Assembly: GCF_003402415.2 (NCBI RefSeq)
Contig: NZ_AP036014.1
Span: 248,001-312,000, forward strand
Source of the DNA: Cupidesulfovibrio sp000226255
GTDB lineage: Bacteria; Desulfobacterota; Desulfovibrionia; Desulfovibrionales; Desulfovibrionaceae
Direction: 5' to 3'
Length of the DNA: 64,000 nucleotides
In this document: positions 56,315 to 63,581 of the stretch, in pieces
Position numbering within the stretch: position 1 is the first letter of the stretch
Layout: every line of letters starts with the position of its first letter
Notes under the pieces: generated by a model
What the model was told of the DNA's origin: nothing
The model's input: the letters and a program-made list of their open reading frames with translations, nothing else
The model's database searches: none
Position numbers and translations under genes: made by a program

Positions 56315-57733
56315 CTAGCCCAGCCCGGCCACGGACAGCACCAGATCCGCCGCCATGCGGCCGCCGCCCCGGCGGGGGGCCATCCATTCCTCGAAGCGGC
56401 GGCACACCCCGTCACGCTGCAGGGGGGTGCGCAGCTGTTGCAGCAGGGCCTCGGCCAGCGCGTCGCCGTCGGCCACCTCCGTCAGCAGCCCTGCTTCGGC
56501 CAGGCCGCCGCCCACCCACGCGAAGTTTTCCCGCGACGGCCCCACGCAGGGCGCCACGCCGTGCGTCAGGGGTTCCAGAAAGTTCTGGCCGCCCAGCCGC
56601 GCCAGCGAACCGCCCACGAACACGGCGGTGGCGCTGGCGTACAGCGCGGCAAGCTCGCCGAACACGTCCCATACCAGCACCATGCCCCGCGCGGCAGGCT
56701 CGCCGCCGGGCGCTCCCGTGCGCCGCGAGCGCAGTTCCCACGGCAGACCGGCCTGTTCCAGCGCGTTCACCCAGGCGGGCACGCGGTGCATGTGGCGGGG
56801 GGCCACGGCGATGTCCGCGTCGGGCCGCTCCTGCAAGAGGCGCTGGATGACCGGCAGCAGGGCGGTTTCCTCTTCCTCGCGCACCGAGCCCAGCACCACC
56901 AGCGGGGCGGACGGACGCAGCACCGTGCCGGGTAGGGTCGGGGCCGGGGTGGGAGAGGGCGCGGGCGACGTCTGGGGTGACGCTTGGGGCGACGGTTGCC
57001 CGGCAGGCGGGGGCACGGCCCGGTCGAACTTGATGTTGGGCATGATCGAGGTCAGGTCGTGCCCGAACAGCAGGCCGAAGCGCTGGGCGTCGTCGGGCGA
57101 GATGGCGGCGATGCGCGCCGGGGCCATGGACCGCCAGAAGTCCGGCGTGAGCAGGTACCCGGCCAGGGTGCGCGGGGTCATGCGGCCGTTGACCACGGCC
57201 ACGGGAATGGACCGCGCGGCGCAGGCGGACAGCAGGCCGGGCCACAGTTCCGTTTCCAGCAGGGCCACGGCGCAGGGCCGGGCCTGGTCCAACGCCCGGC
57301 GCATCAGGTGCGGTTCGTCAAAGGGAAAGTAGCGCACCTGCACGTGCAGCCCCGGCCGATGCTCCGCGGCCCAGTCCCGGGCCTTTTCCAGCACGTCCAC
57401 CCCCTGCCGGGTGCACGAGGTGAGCAGCACGGACAGCTTTCCGTCAGCGGCAAAGGGCGGGCAGGACCGGGAGCAATCCCCGGCGGCCGGTTCGTTGTCG
57501 GCGACAGCGGCAAGGCCGCCGTCCAGATGGCGCAGCAGTTCCCACGCCAGGTACGCCTCGCCGCCCGAGGCCGCCTGCACCCACAGGTGGGCCTCCTGGG
57601 TCCAGCCATCGGGCGCCAGACGCTGGTCGTAGCCTTCGGCCAGGCGGGCGTTGCGGCGCAGCAGGGGGCGCGCCATGCGCCACACGCCGCCGTAGACGGC
57701 CAGCAGCGCCGCGTGCAGATGGTCGGGCTTCAT
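56315..57733 (-). CDS. waaA: 3-deoxy-D-manno-octulosonic acid (Kdo) transferase WaaA
   Basis: The 472-residue GT30 glycosyltransferase adds Kdo to lipid A precursors at the inner membrane. Features are an N-terminal hydrophobic helix, the WVQAASGGEAYLAWELL acceptor-site region (equivalent to the family's SVGE motif), VALLETELWPGLL, VVNGRMTPRTLAGYLL, and the nucleotide-sugar site VFVGGSLARLGGQNFLEPLTHGVAPCVGP. A Pro/Ser/Ala-rich insert of about 30 residues (SPQTSPAPSPTPAPTLPG) interrupts the middle and is not usual for the family. AAAGG lies before the ATG. The HD-domain gene lies 63 bp further downstream in coordinates, that is, upstream on the same strand, and they may share a transcript. 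Confidence 0.93.
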   Translation of the reverse strand: MKPDHLHAALLAVYGGVWRMARPLLRRNARLAEGYDQRLAPDGWTQEAHLWVQAASGGEAYLAWELLRHLDGGLAAVADNEPAAGDCSRSCPPFAADGKLSVLLTSCTRQGVDVLEKARDWAAEHRPGLHVQVRYFPFDEPHLMRRALDQARPCAVALLETELWPGLLSACAARSIPVAVVNGRMTPRTLAGYLLTPDFWRSMAPARIAAISPDDAQRFGLLFGHDLTSIMPNIKFDRAVPPPAGQPSPQASPQTSPAPSPTPAPTLPGTVLRPSAPLVVLGSVREEEETALLPVIQRLLQERPDADIAVAPRHMHRVPAWVNALEQAGLPWELRSRRTGAPGGEPAARGMVLVWDVFGELAALYASATAVFVGGSLARLGGQNFLEPLTHGVAPCVGPSRENFAWVGGGLAEAGLLTEVADGDALAEALLQQLRTPLQRDGVCRRFEEWMAPRRGGGRMAADLVLSVAGLG

Positions 57734-57796
57734 GCGGGAACCTTTTTGCGGAACAGGAAGAAAGAGGTGTTCGGGGAGGGCGCGTTCAGCCCGCGC

Positions 57797-58495
57797 TCAG
57801 TCCGCGTTGACGGCCAGTTCGCCGTCGCGCGGCGCGGCGTGGTGCAGGGCAATGCCCAGCCGCTCGGACAGGGCGCGTTCGATGTCCACGGCCTGCTCGT
57901 GCGATTCGCGGATGCGTTCGCGGACGCGCTCGGTGCGCCCGTACCGCTCGACGAGGTCGTCGAAGCGTTCCTCCAGCGTCACCAGCCGGTCGTGCTTCAC
58001 GCGCTTGTCGGCGTAGATGATGATCAGCGGCAGGAACCATTCGGTCACGGTCACGTCCACCCTCCACGGCCAGTGCACGTGGTGCATCACCCCCTGGGCG
58101 ATGTGCGGGTTGCCCGTCTCGTGCAGGGTCCACGCGCCGCCGAGCTGGGCGTGGTTGCCCCCGTGGCGGATGGTGTAGTCCTTGGCGATGTCGTGCAGCA
58201 GGGCGCTGGCCAGCACCGAAGGCAGGTGCAGGTCCGCCCCGCCACTGCTGGCCAGGGCCGCGCGGGCCAGCGCCATGGCCATTTCGGCCACCATGCTGCT
58301 GTGCGCGCGGATATGGTCGGGCATGGCGTAGCGGTCCCACAGGGCGTGGCAGGCGGCCACGTCGGGCACGGGCCAGGCGTGCGAGGGCGCGAAGCTGATC
58401 GGCGGCAGGTCGTCCACGGTCATGCAGCGGCGCGCCGCCGCCTCGCGCGGGGTTTCCGCGTCGCCCGTGAAGGACATTTCCACGGTGGCGGTCAT
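57797..58495 (-). CDS. HD-domain phosphohydrolase
   Basis: The 232-residue soluble protein has the HD fold metal motif H...HD...D: HSSMVAEMAMALARAAL, then ASALLHDIAKDYTIRHGGNHAQLGG, and HHVHWPWRVDVTVTEWFLPLIIIYADKRV. It likely hydrolyses a phosphate ester or nucleotide; the substrate is not deducible. AGAGGAG precedes the ATG at 58495. It lies just upstream of waaA on the same strand with a 63-bp gap, and is divergent from hypD. Confidence 0.85.
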   Translation of the reverse strand: MTATVEMSFTGDAETPREAAARRCMTVDDLPPISFAPSHAWPVPDVAACHALWDRYAMPDHIRAHSSMVAEMAMALARAALASSGGADLHLPSVLASALLHDIAKDYTIRHGGNHAQLGGAWTLHETGNPHIAQGVMHHVHWPWRVDVTVTEWFLPLIIIYADKRVKHDRLVTLEERFDDLVERYGRTERVRERIRESHEQAVDIERALSERLGIALHHAAPRDGELAVNAD

Positions 58496-58925
58496 GCAGT
58501 CTCCTCTGGCGGGGCGCGGGCGGGGCGGACCGCAGGATGCCGGTCCCGTGCGATGCGCCGCGCGTCGCCATACCCACAACCATAACCACTGGCCGGGCAA
58601 AAGGCAAAGCGCGGGCCGTCATGCTTTTCCGGGTGTCGGCGGGCGCTTCCGCCGCCGGACGTGGCCCCGTCTCGTTGACAGCAGCCCTTGGCACGGCGTA
58701 GCACCATCGGGACACGGTGCGGAGGGCATGGGGTTGCCCGCGCGAAACCGTGCGGGCGGCGGGCCATGCCCCAGGGGCGGTTCCGCCGTCGTGTCGCGCC
58801 GCTCCGGCATGCAGTGTCCGGCGGCGCATCATCGTCCGGCGGGCGGCCCGCAGGGTCCGGCCCACAGCGGCCATCCGGAACCATCCGGGTTCACCGCCGA
58901 CGCATCGAGAGGCAGGAAGACCAAC
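58496..58925. other. Divergent region HD gene / hypD
   Basis: A 430-bp gap. TTGACA at 58675-58680 has only a poor -10 partner. A TTGGCACGGCGTAGCA stretch at about 58689-58704 resembles a sigma-54 site, but its GG-GC spacing is 9 rather than 10. No gene was recognised, and hypC is not here. Confidence 0.45.
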
Positions 58926-60023
58926 GTGAGCGTGAATTTCTCCACGGCCTTCAAGGACCCGGACCTTTCCCGCAGCCTCGTCGAGCGGCTGCACCGTGAA
59001 CTGGACCGCCCCCTGCGCTTCATGGAAGTGTGCGGCACCCACACCGTGGCCATCTTTCAGAGCGGCATGCGCCCGCTGCTGCCTGCCGGGGTGAAGCACC
59101 TGTCCGGCCCCGGCTGCCCGGTGTGCGTGACCCACGAAAGCGAGGTGGCCGCCTACCTGCAACTGGCCGAAAAGCCCGGCGTGATCATCGCCACCTTCGG
59201 CGACCTGATGCGCGTGCCCGGCCCCGGCGGGGCCAACCTGAAGCTGGCGCAGGCCCAGGGCGCGCGGGTGGAGATCGTCTATTCCGCCCATGACGCGCTG
59301 AAGCTGGCCGCCGACAACCCCGGCGACACCGTGGTCTTTCTCGGCATCGGGTTCGAGACCACCGCCCCCACCGTGGCCGCCACCGTGCTCATGGCGCGCG
59401 AGCAGGGGCTGAAGAATTTCTGCGTGCTCTCGTTCCACAAGCTGGTGCCGCCCGCGCTGCGCGCCCTGCTGGCCGACCCGGACTGCGCCGTGGACGCCTT
59501 TCTGCTGCCGGGGCACGTGTCCACCATTCTCGGCGTGGAGCCCTACCGCTTCGTGGCCGACGAATTCCACACCCCCGGCATCATCGCCGGGTTCGACCCC
59601 GTGGACATCCTGCAGGCCCTCTTGATCATGGTGGAGCAGCGCAAGTCGGGCCAGTTCGCCATCGTCAATTCCTACCGCCGGGCCGTGGACGACGCGGGCA
59701 ACCCCCGCGCGCGCGAGATTCTGGATACGGTGTTCCAGCCTGCGGACGCCCTGTGGCGCGGCATCGGGTGCATTCCCGGCAGCGGGCTGGTGTTCCGGCC
59801 CGAATTCGCGCAGTTCGACGCCATGGCCCGCCTGGGGCTGACGCTGCCCGAGGCCAAGCCCATCGCGGGCTGCAAGTGCGGCGACGTGCTGAAGGGCAAG
59901 ATGCAGCCCAGCGACTGTCCGCTCTTCGCCAAGGCCTGCACGCCCGCCAAACCCGTGGGGCCGTGCATGGTTTCCACCGAGGGCAGCTGCGCCGCCTACT
60001 TCAAGTATCACGTGGAGGCATGA
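58926..60023 (+). CDS. hypD: Hydrogenase maturation factor HypD
   Basis: The 365-residue iron-sulfur scaffold on which the Fe(CN)2CO unit of [NiFe]-hydrogenases is assembled. It has the expected RFMEVCGTHTVAIFQSG, HLSGPGCPVCVT and the C-terminal [4Fe-4S] ligands in AGCKCGDVLKG, DCPLFAKACTP and GPCMVSTEGSCAAYFKY. GTG at 58926 was taken as the start with CAGGAAGA upstream; a second GTG six bases on (VNFST) is possible. hypE follows after 4 bp, so the two form an operon. No hypC or hydrogenase structural gene is in the window. Confidence 0.96.
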   Translation: MSVNFSTAFKDPDLSRSLVERLHRELDRPLRFMEVCGTHTVAIFQSGMRPLLPAGVKHLSGPGCPVCVTHESEVAAYLQLAEKPGVIIATFGDLMRVPGPGGANLKLAQAQGARVEIVYSAHDALKLAADNPGDTVVFLGIGFETTAPTVAATVLMAREQGLKNFCVLSFHKLVPPALRALLADPDCAVDAFLLPGHVSTILGVEPYRFVADEFHTPGIIAGFDPVDILQALLIMVEQRKSGQFAIVNSYRRAVDDAGNPRAREILDTVFQPADALWRGIGCIPGSGLVFRPEFAQFDAMARLGLTLPEAKPIAGCKCGDVLKGKMQPSDCPLFAKACTPAKPVGPCMVSTEGSCAAYFKYHVEA

Positions 60024-60027
60024 CCGC

Positions 60028-61053
60028 ATGGCCGGGGATACGCTACTTCTCGACTACGGCAGCGGCGGCAAGGCCGCGCACCGGCTTATCGGCGAACTGT
60101 TCCTGAAGCACTTCGACAACCCCGTGCTGCGCACGCTGGACGACGCCGCCCGGCTGGAAATGACCGGCCCGCTGGCCATGAGCACCGACAGCTACGTGGT
60201 GGACCCGCTGTTCTTTCCCGGCGGCGACATCGGCACGCTGGCCGTGCACGGCACCGTCAACGACGTGGCCATGCTGGGCGCGCGGCCCCGTTACCTGAGC
60301 TGCGGGTTCATTCTGGAAGAAGGGCTGGACATGGAGGTGCTGGAACGCATCGTCACCTCCATGGGCAACGCCGCGCGCGAGGCCGGGGTGTGCATTGTCA
60401 CCGGCGACACCAAGGTGGTGCCGCGCGGCATGGCCGACAAGGTGTTCATCAACACCACCGGCATCGGCGAGATCATCGTCAATCCTTCGCCCAGCGGGCA
60501 TTCCGCCAGGCCGGGCGACGCCGTCATCATCAGCGGCACAATGGGCGACCACGGGCTGACCATTCTCTCACACCGCGAAGGGCTGAACTTCTCGGCCGAC
60601 GTGCGCAGCGATTCCGCCGCGCTCAACGGGCTGACCGAACGGCTGCTGCTGGAGGTGGGCGACATCCATGTGCTGCGCGACCCCACGCGCGGCGGCCTGG
60701 CCACCACCCTCAACGAGATCGCCGGGCAGTCGGGCGCGGTGCTGCGCATCGCCGAGCGGGACATTCCCGTGCGCGACGCCGTGCGCGAGGGCTGTTCGTT
60801 CCTCGGTCTGGACCCGCTGTACCTCGCCAACGAGGGCAAGCTGATCTGCATCCTGCCGCAGGAAAAGGCCGACGCCGCCCTTGCCGTGCTGCGCCAGAGC
60901 CCCCTTGGCGCGGACGCCGCGTGCATCGGCACCGTGCTGGCCCCCGATGGCGCGGGCCCCGGCCGGGCCGGGCAGGTCATTCTGGAAACGCCCATGGGCG
61001 GCCACCGCCTGCTCTCCATGCTGGAGGGCGAGCAGTTGCCAAGGATCTGCTGA
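60028..61053 (+). CDS. hypE: Hydrogenase maturation factor HypE
   Basis: The 341-residue AIR-synthase-like enzyme dehydrates the HypF-made S-carbamoyl group to a thiocyanate, the source of the cyanide ligands of [NiFe]-hydrogenase. It has LLLDYGSGGKAAHRLI, the ATP-binding DSYVVDPLFFPGGDIG, GDTKVVPRG and DPTRGGLATTLNEIA. It ends in the invariant PRIC tail, whose terminal Cys carries the modification. GTGGAGG overlaps the end of hypD and serves as its ribosome binding site. A perfect 18-bp hairpin follows the gene. Confidence 0.97.
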   Translation: MAGDTLLLDYGSGGKAAHRLIGELFLKHFDNPVLRTLDDAARLEMTGPLAMSTDSYVVDPLFFPGGDIGTLAVHGTVNDVAMLGARPRYLSCGFILEEGLDMEVLERIVTSMGNAAREAGVCIVTGDTKVVPRGMADKVFINTTGIGEIIVNPSPSGHSARPGDAVIISGTMGDHGLTILSHREGLNFSADVRSDSAALNGLTERLLLEVGDIHVLRDPTRGGLATTLNEIAGQSGAVLRIAERDIPVRDAVREGCSFLGLDPLYLANEGKLICILPQEKADAALAVLRQSPLGADAACIGTVLAPDGAGPGRAGQVILETPMGGHRLLSMLEGEQLPRIC

Positions 61054-61091
61054 CGGCGGCGGGCTGATAGATAAGAGAAAAGAGTTTGAAT

Positions 61092-61129
61092 ACGAGAGAG
61101 GGGGGCTTTGAAAAGCCCCCCTCTCTCGT
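61092..61129 (+). terminator. Hairpin terminator after hypE
   Basis: ACGAGAGAGGGGGGCTTT (61092-61109), a 2-nt GA and AAAGCCCCCCTCTCTCGT (61112-61129) form an 18-bp perfect stem (loop widened in practice). No long T-run follows. Confidence 0.8.
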
Positions 61130-61185
61130 GCTCTCACCCCGCAAACTTTTTGGTTGGGGGTGCGCAGCATATGCGGCGGATGCCG

Positions 61186-61506
61186 TCACGTCCGGCAGGT
61201 GTCCGAGAACGGCGTCAACTCCACTTCCTTCTTGCCCGGCAGTTGCGCGGTGATGCGCAACGTGCCGCCAAGGGCGCGCACGATCTGGCACAGGGTGCTG
61301 ATCTGCATGTCGCCGCTGCGCTCCTGCTTGGAGACGGTGGCCTGGGAAACATCCAGAGCGGCGGCCAAGTCCTTTTGCGAAACGCCAAGTTCCCGGCGCA
61401 GTTCTCGCAGGTTCATTTCAAGGCGCAACTCGTCGGTGCGCTTGCGGATGGCCTCGCGGCGGGCCTCGGGCAGCGCCGCGATGATCTCGTTGAGCTTACG
61501 GGCCAT
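61186..61506 (-). CDS. XRE-family antitoxin (HigA-like)
   Basis: The 106-residue protein has a basic N-terminal helical part and an HTH_3 domain (RELRRELGVSQKDLAAALDVSQATVSKQERSGDMQISTLCQIVRALGG). It ends in a beta-rich tail. It lies downstream of a small RelE/HigB-like gene with which it overlaps by 11 bp, the toxin-first order of HigBA pairs. GGAGG precedes the ATG. It should neutralise the toxin and repress the shared promoter. Confidence 0.88.
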   Translation of the reverse strand: MARKLNEIIAALPEARREAIRKRTDELRLEMNLRELRRELGVSQKDLAAALDVSQATVSKQERSGDMQISTLCQIVRALGGTLRITAQLPGKKEVELTPFSDTCRT

Positions 61507-61864
61507 GGTTGCCCTCCTGCGGTTGCAGCGTGGCAAGATGTCTGTCGTACCGGTCATCGGCAATGGGAATGAGCCGTTCGTAGAACCGGGCGTCACCAGC
61601 CTTGCTCCCGCCGACCAGCACCACGGCATTTCGCAGCGGGTCGAAAGCGAACAGGAACCGGTAGGGTTGCCGACCAAGACTGAAGCGCAGTTCCTTCATG
61701 TTGGGATGCCGGGAACCCTTCAGGGTATCCACGTGGGGACGGCCCAGCGATGGGCCGGTTTCCCCGAGCAAGGAAAGACGTGCCAGCAATTCGTTTTGAA
61801 GCGGAACGTCGAATTCTTGGAACTCGACATCGAATGCATCGCAGAAGCTGACGTCCCATTTCAT
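61496..61864 (-). CDS. RelE/HigB-type toxin (phage Gp49-like)
   Basis: The 122-residue protein begins MKWDVSFCDAFDVEFQEFDVPLQNELLARLSLL and has GRPHVDTLKGSRHPNMKELRF...YRFLFAFDPLRNAVVLVGGSKAGD. This is the Gp49/HigB pattern of a ribosome-dependent mRNA endonuclease, with basic residues Lys/Arg in place for catalysis. The ATG at 61864 was preferred to one 27 nt upstream because a CAGGA precedes it and the upstream start would fall before the probable transcription start. The XRE antitoxin gene follows with an 11-bp overlap. Confidence 0.87.
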   Translation of the reverse strand: MKWDVSFCDAFDVEFQEFDVPLQNELLARLSLLGETGPSLGRPHVDTLKGSRHPNMKELRFSLGRQPYRFLFAFDPLRNAVVLVGGSKAGDARFYERLIPIADDRYDRHLATLQPQEGNHGP

Positions 61865-61870
61865 GTCCTG

Positions 61871-61899
61871 AAAATATAGATTTAAATGCATATCGTCAA
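61871..61899 (-). promoter_or_regulatory. Promoter of the toxin-antitoxin pair
   Basis: On the minus strand TTGACG (61899-61894), 17 bp and TATTTT (61876-61871) form a promoter; TATATT at 61878-61873 is an alternative -10 with a 15-bp spacer. The region is markedly AT-rich and includes ATGCAT. Transcription would begin within a few nucleotides of the toxin ATG (61864). Confidence 0.6.
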
Positions 61900-61915
61900 G
61901 CGGGTGCGCAAACGA

Positions 61916-61947
61916 AAAGGCCGGCCACCCATGGGTGGCCGGCCTTT
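61916..61947 (-). terminator. Terminator between the toxin pair and the sugar transferase
   Basis: A perfect 32-bp palindrome with half-arm AAAGGCCGGCCACCCA, effectively a 14-bp stem with a 4-nt CATG loop. On the minus strand it is followed by CCTTTTCGTTTGC, so it ends the sugar transferase transcript. Confidence 0.85.
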
Positions 61948-61969
61948 GGCGTTCTGAAGGCTGAGCCGC

Positions 61970-63319
61970 TTACCGCGCCCCCTTGGGGAACAGGATGACC
62001 CCCACGGTCTTGAGCACGATCTTGAGGTCGAGCAGGGGCGACATGTTCTTGATGTAGTACAGGTCGTACTCCAGCTTGTAGCGGGCGTCCTCCACCGATG
62101 CGCCATACGGGTAGCACACCTGCGCCCAGCCGGTGACGCCCGGCTTCACGGTGTGGCGCACGTAGAAATAGGGGATGACCTTTTCCAGTTCGCGCACGAA
62201 TTCCATGCGCTCGGGGCGCGGGCCGATGAGCGACATGTCGCCGCGCAGCACGTTCCACAGCTGGGGCAGCTCGTCGATGCGCACCTTGCGGATGAACTTG
62301 CCCACCTTGGTCACGCGGGTGTCGCCCTTCTGCGCCCACACCGCGCCGTGCTTTTCCGCGTCCACGGTCATGGAGCGGAACTTCAGCACCGTGAATTCCT
62401 TTTCGTGCAGGCCCACGCGCTTCTGTTTGTAGATCACCGGGCCGGGCGATTCCAGCCGGATGACGATGGCGGCAATGGCCATGATCGGCAGGGTAAGCAC
62501 CAGCAGCACGAACGACGTCAGCACGTCGAACACCCGCTTCAGGCGCTGCATGGACCCCTGCGTGTTCAGGTTGAAGCCGTCTTCCATCAGCAGCCACTCG
62601 TCGCGGATGAGGCTGACGGGAATGCGCCCCACCACGTGTTCGTACAGGGTGCGGATGTCCACCACCATCAGGCCGCCCAGCTTGGCGCGCAGCAGTTCGC
62701 GGGCGATGTCCTCGTCCAGGGGGGCGTCGGGCAGCATGATCAGCATGGTGGCGTCGTGGGCGCGGGCCACCCCCAGCGGGTCGTACGAGGGGCCAAGGCA
62801 CGGCCCGGCGTCGGCGTCCATGTCGCCCTCGCCCACGTAGCCCAGGATTTCGGCGTGGGGCATGCTCTGCGCCAGCAGGCTGCGCACCTTGCCCGCGCGG
62901 TCCACGCCCACCAGCACCACCCGCTGCCGGGTGACGAACCGCTTGCCGATGCGGTGCCACACCACGCGCCAGGCAAGGCACAGGGCCACCACCAGCACCA
63001 GCAGCAGCACGAAGGTGGACCGGTCGAAGCGCCAGCTTTCAAAGGAATAGAAGGTGAAGCCGGTGGCGATGACCCCCAGCACGGAGGCCACGCCCACCCG
63101 GGCCACGGAATCGCGGAAGTCTTCCTCGCCCACCGAGTAGCAGTCGAGCACGTAGAACGACAGCAGGAAGAAGAAGGTGGTGAAGAACGAGGCGCCCGTG
63201 TAGTCGATGAGCACGCTGTACTCGTCGGGCAGCATGGTTTCGCCGACCACGTACAGCGCGATGAGGATGCACAGGGCGTCCAGCAGGCGGAACAGGCTGT
63301 TGCGGATATTGTCGTTCAC
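61970..63319 (-). CDS. Polyprenyl glycosylphosphotransferase (sugar transferase)
   Basis: The 449-residue inner-membrane enzyme starts at GTG with GGGAGG about 7 nt upstream. Four or five N-terminal TM segments (to about 120) and a CoA-binding-like middle (VVLVGVDRAGKVRSLLAQS) precede the C-terminal bacterial sugar transferase domain. That domain has KRVFDVLTSFVLLVLTLPIM, KQKRVGLHEKEFTVLKFRSM, TKVGKFIRKVRIDELPQLWNVLRGDMSLIGPRPE and KPGVTGWAQV. It transfers a sugar-1-phosphate to undecaprenyl phosphate to start exopolysaccharide or O-antigen synthesis. The next gene upstream is a glycosyltransferase, fitting a polysaccharide locus that continues past the window. Repeat copy D separates the two. 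Confidence 0.93.
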   Translation of the reverse strand: MNDNIRNSLFRLLDALCILIALYVVGETMLPDEYSVLIDYTGASFFTTFFFLLSFYVLDCYSVGEEDFRDSVARVGVASVLGVIATGFTFYSFESWRFDRSTFVLLLVLVVALCLAWRVVWHRIGKRFVTRQRVVLVGVDRAGKVRSLLAQSMPHAEILGYVGEGDMDADAGPCLGPSYDPLGVARAHDATMLIMLPDAPLDEDIARELLRAKLGGLMVVDIRTLYEHVVGRIPVSLIRDEWLLMEDGFNLNTQGSMQRLKRVFDVLTSFVLLVLTLPIMAIAAIVIRLESPGPVIYKQKRVGLHEKEFTVLKFRSMTVDAEKHGAVWAQKGDTRVTKVGKFIRKVRIDELPQLWNVLRGDMSLIGPRPERMEFVRELEKVIPYFYVRHTVKPGVTGWAQVCYPYGASVEDARYKLEYDLYYIKNMSPLLDLKIVLKTVGVILFPKGAR

Positions 63320-63386
63320 GCATTCCTCCCGGAATGGATGGGAAATCTTTCGTGGCGGGGGGCTGTCGCACCCAGGCTGGTCCCAG

Positions 63387-63581
63387 GGGCTGTTTCCAAA
63401 TTAGGATTTTCGTTCGTTGGCAAGGAAAACAAGCCCGCCATGAGGGAGTGCCCTAGCCGTTAGGTGAGCGGAGCGAACCTTACGGATAGGGACCGCAGCG
63501 CGTACTCTTATCGTATTCGACCGACATGGTGGGCGAAGTTTGACGTAGCCACCGGGCGAAAGGACAATTTGGAAGCAGCCC
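63387..63581 (-). repeat. Stop-codon-abutting inverted repeat element, copy D (with insertion)
   Basis: A 195-nt copy in minus orientation that begins at the base after the glycosyltransferase TAA. The outer arms GGGCTGTTTCCAAATT (63387-63402) and AATTTGGAAGCAGCCC (63566-63581) pair. Its apex reads GGTCGAATA (63522-63514), then CGATAAGAGTAC as in copy B. The TACACTCCC block is split by 51 bp (63451-63501). The insertion holds its own hairpin, CCCTAGCCGTTAGGT with ACCTTACGGATAGGG. Confidence 0.85.

Noticed and set aside
58689..58704. A sigma-54 promoter before hypD (TTGGCACG...AGCA)
   Set aside because: The distance between the GG and GC elements is 9 nt, while sigma-54 sites need 10; the -12 box is also imperfect.
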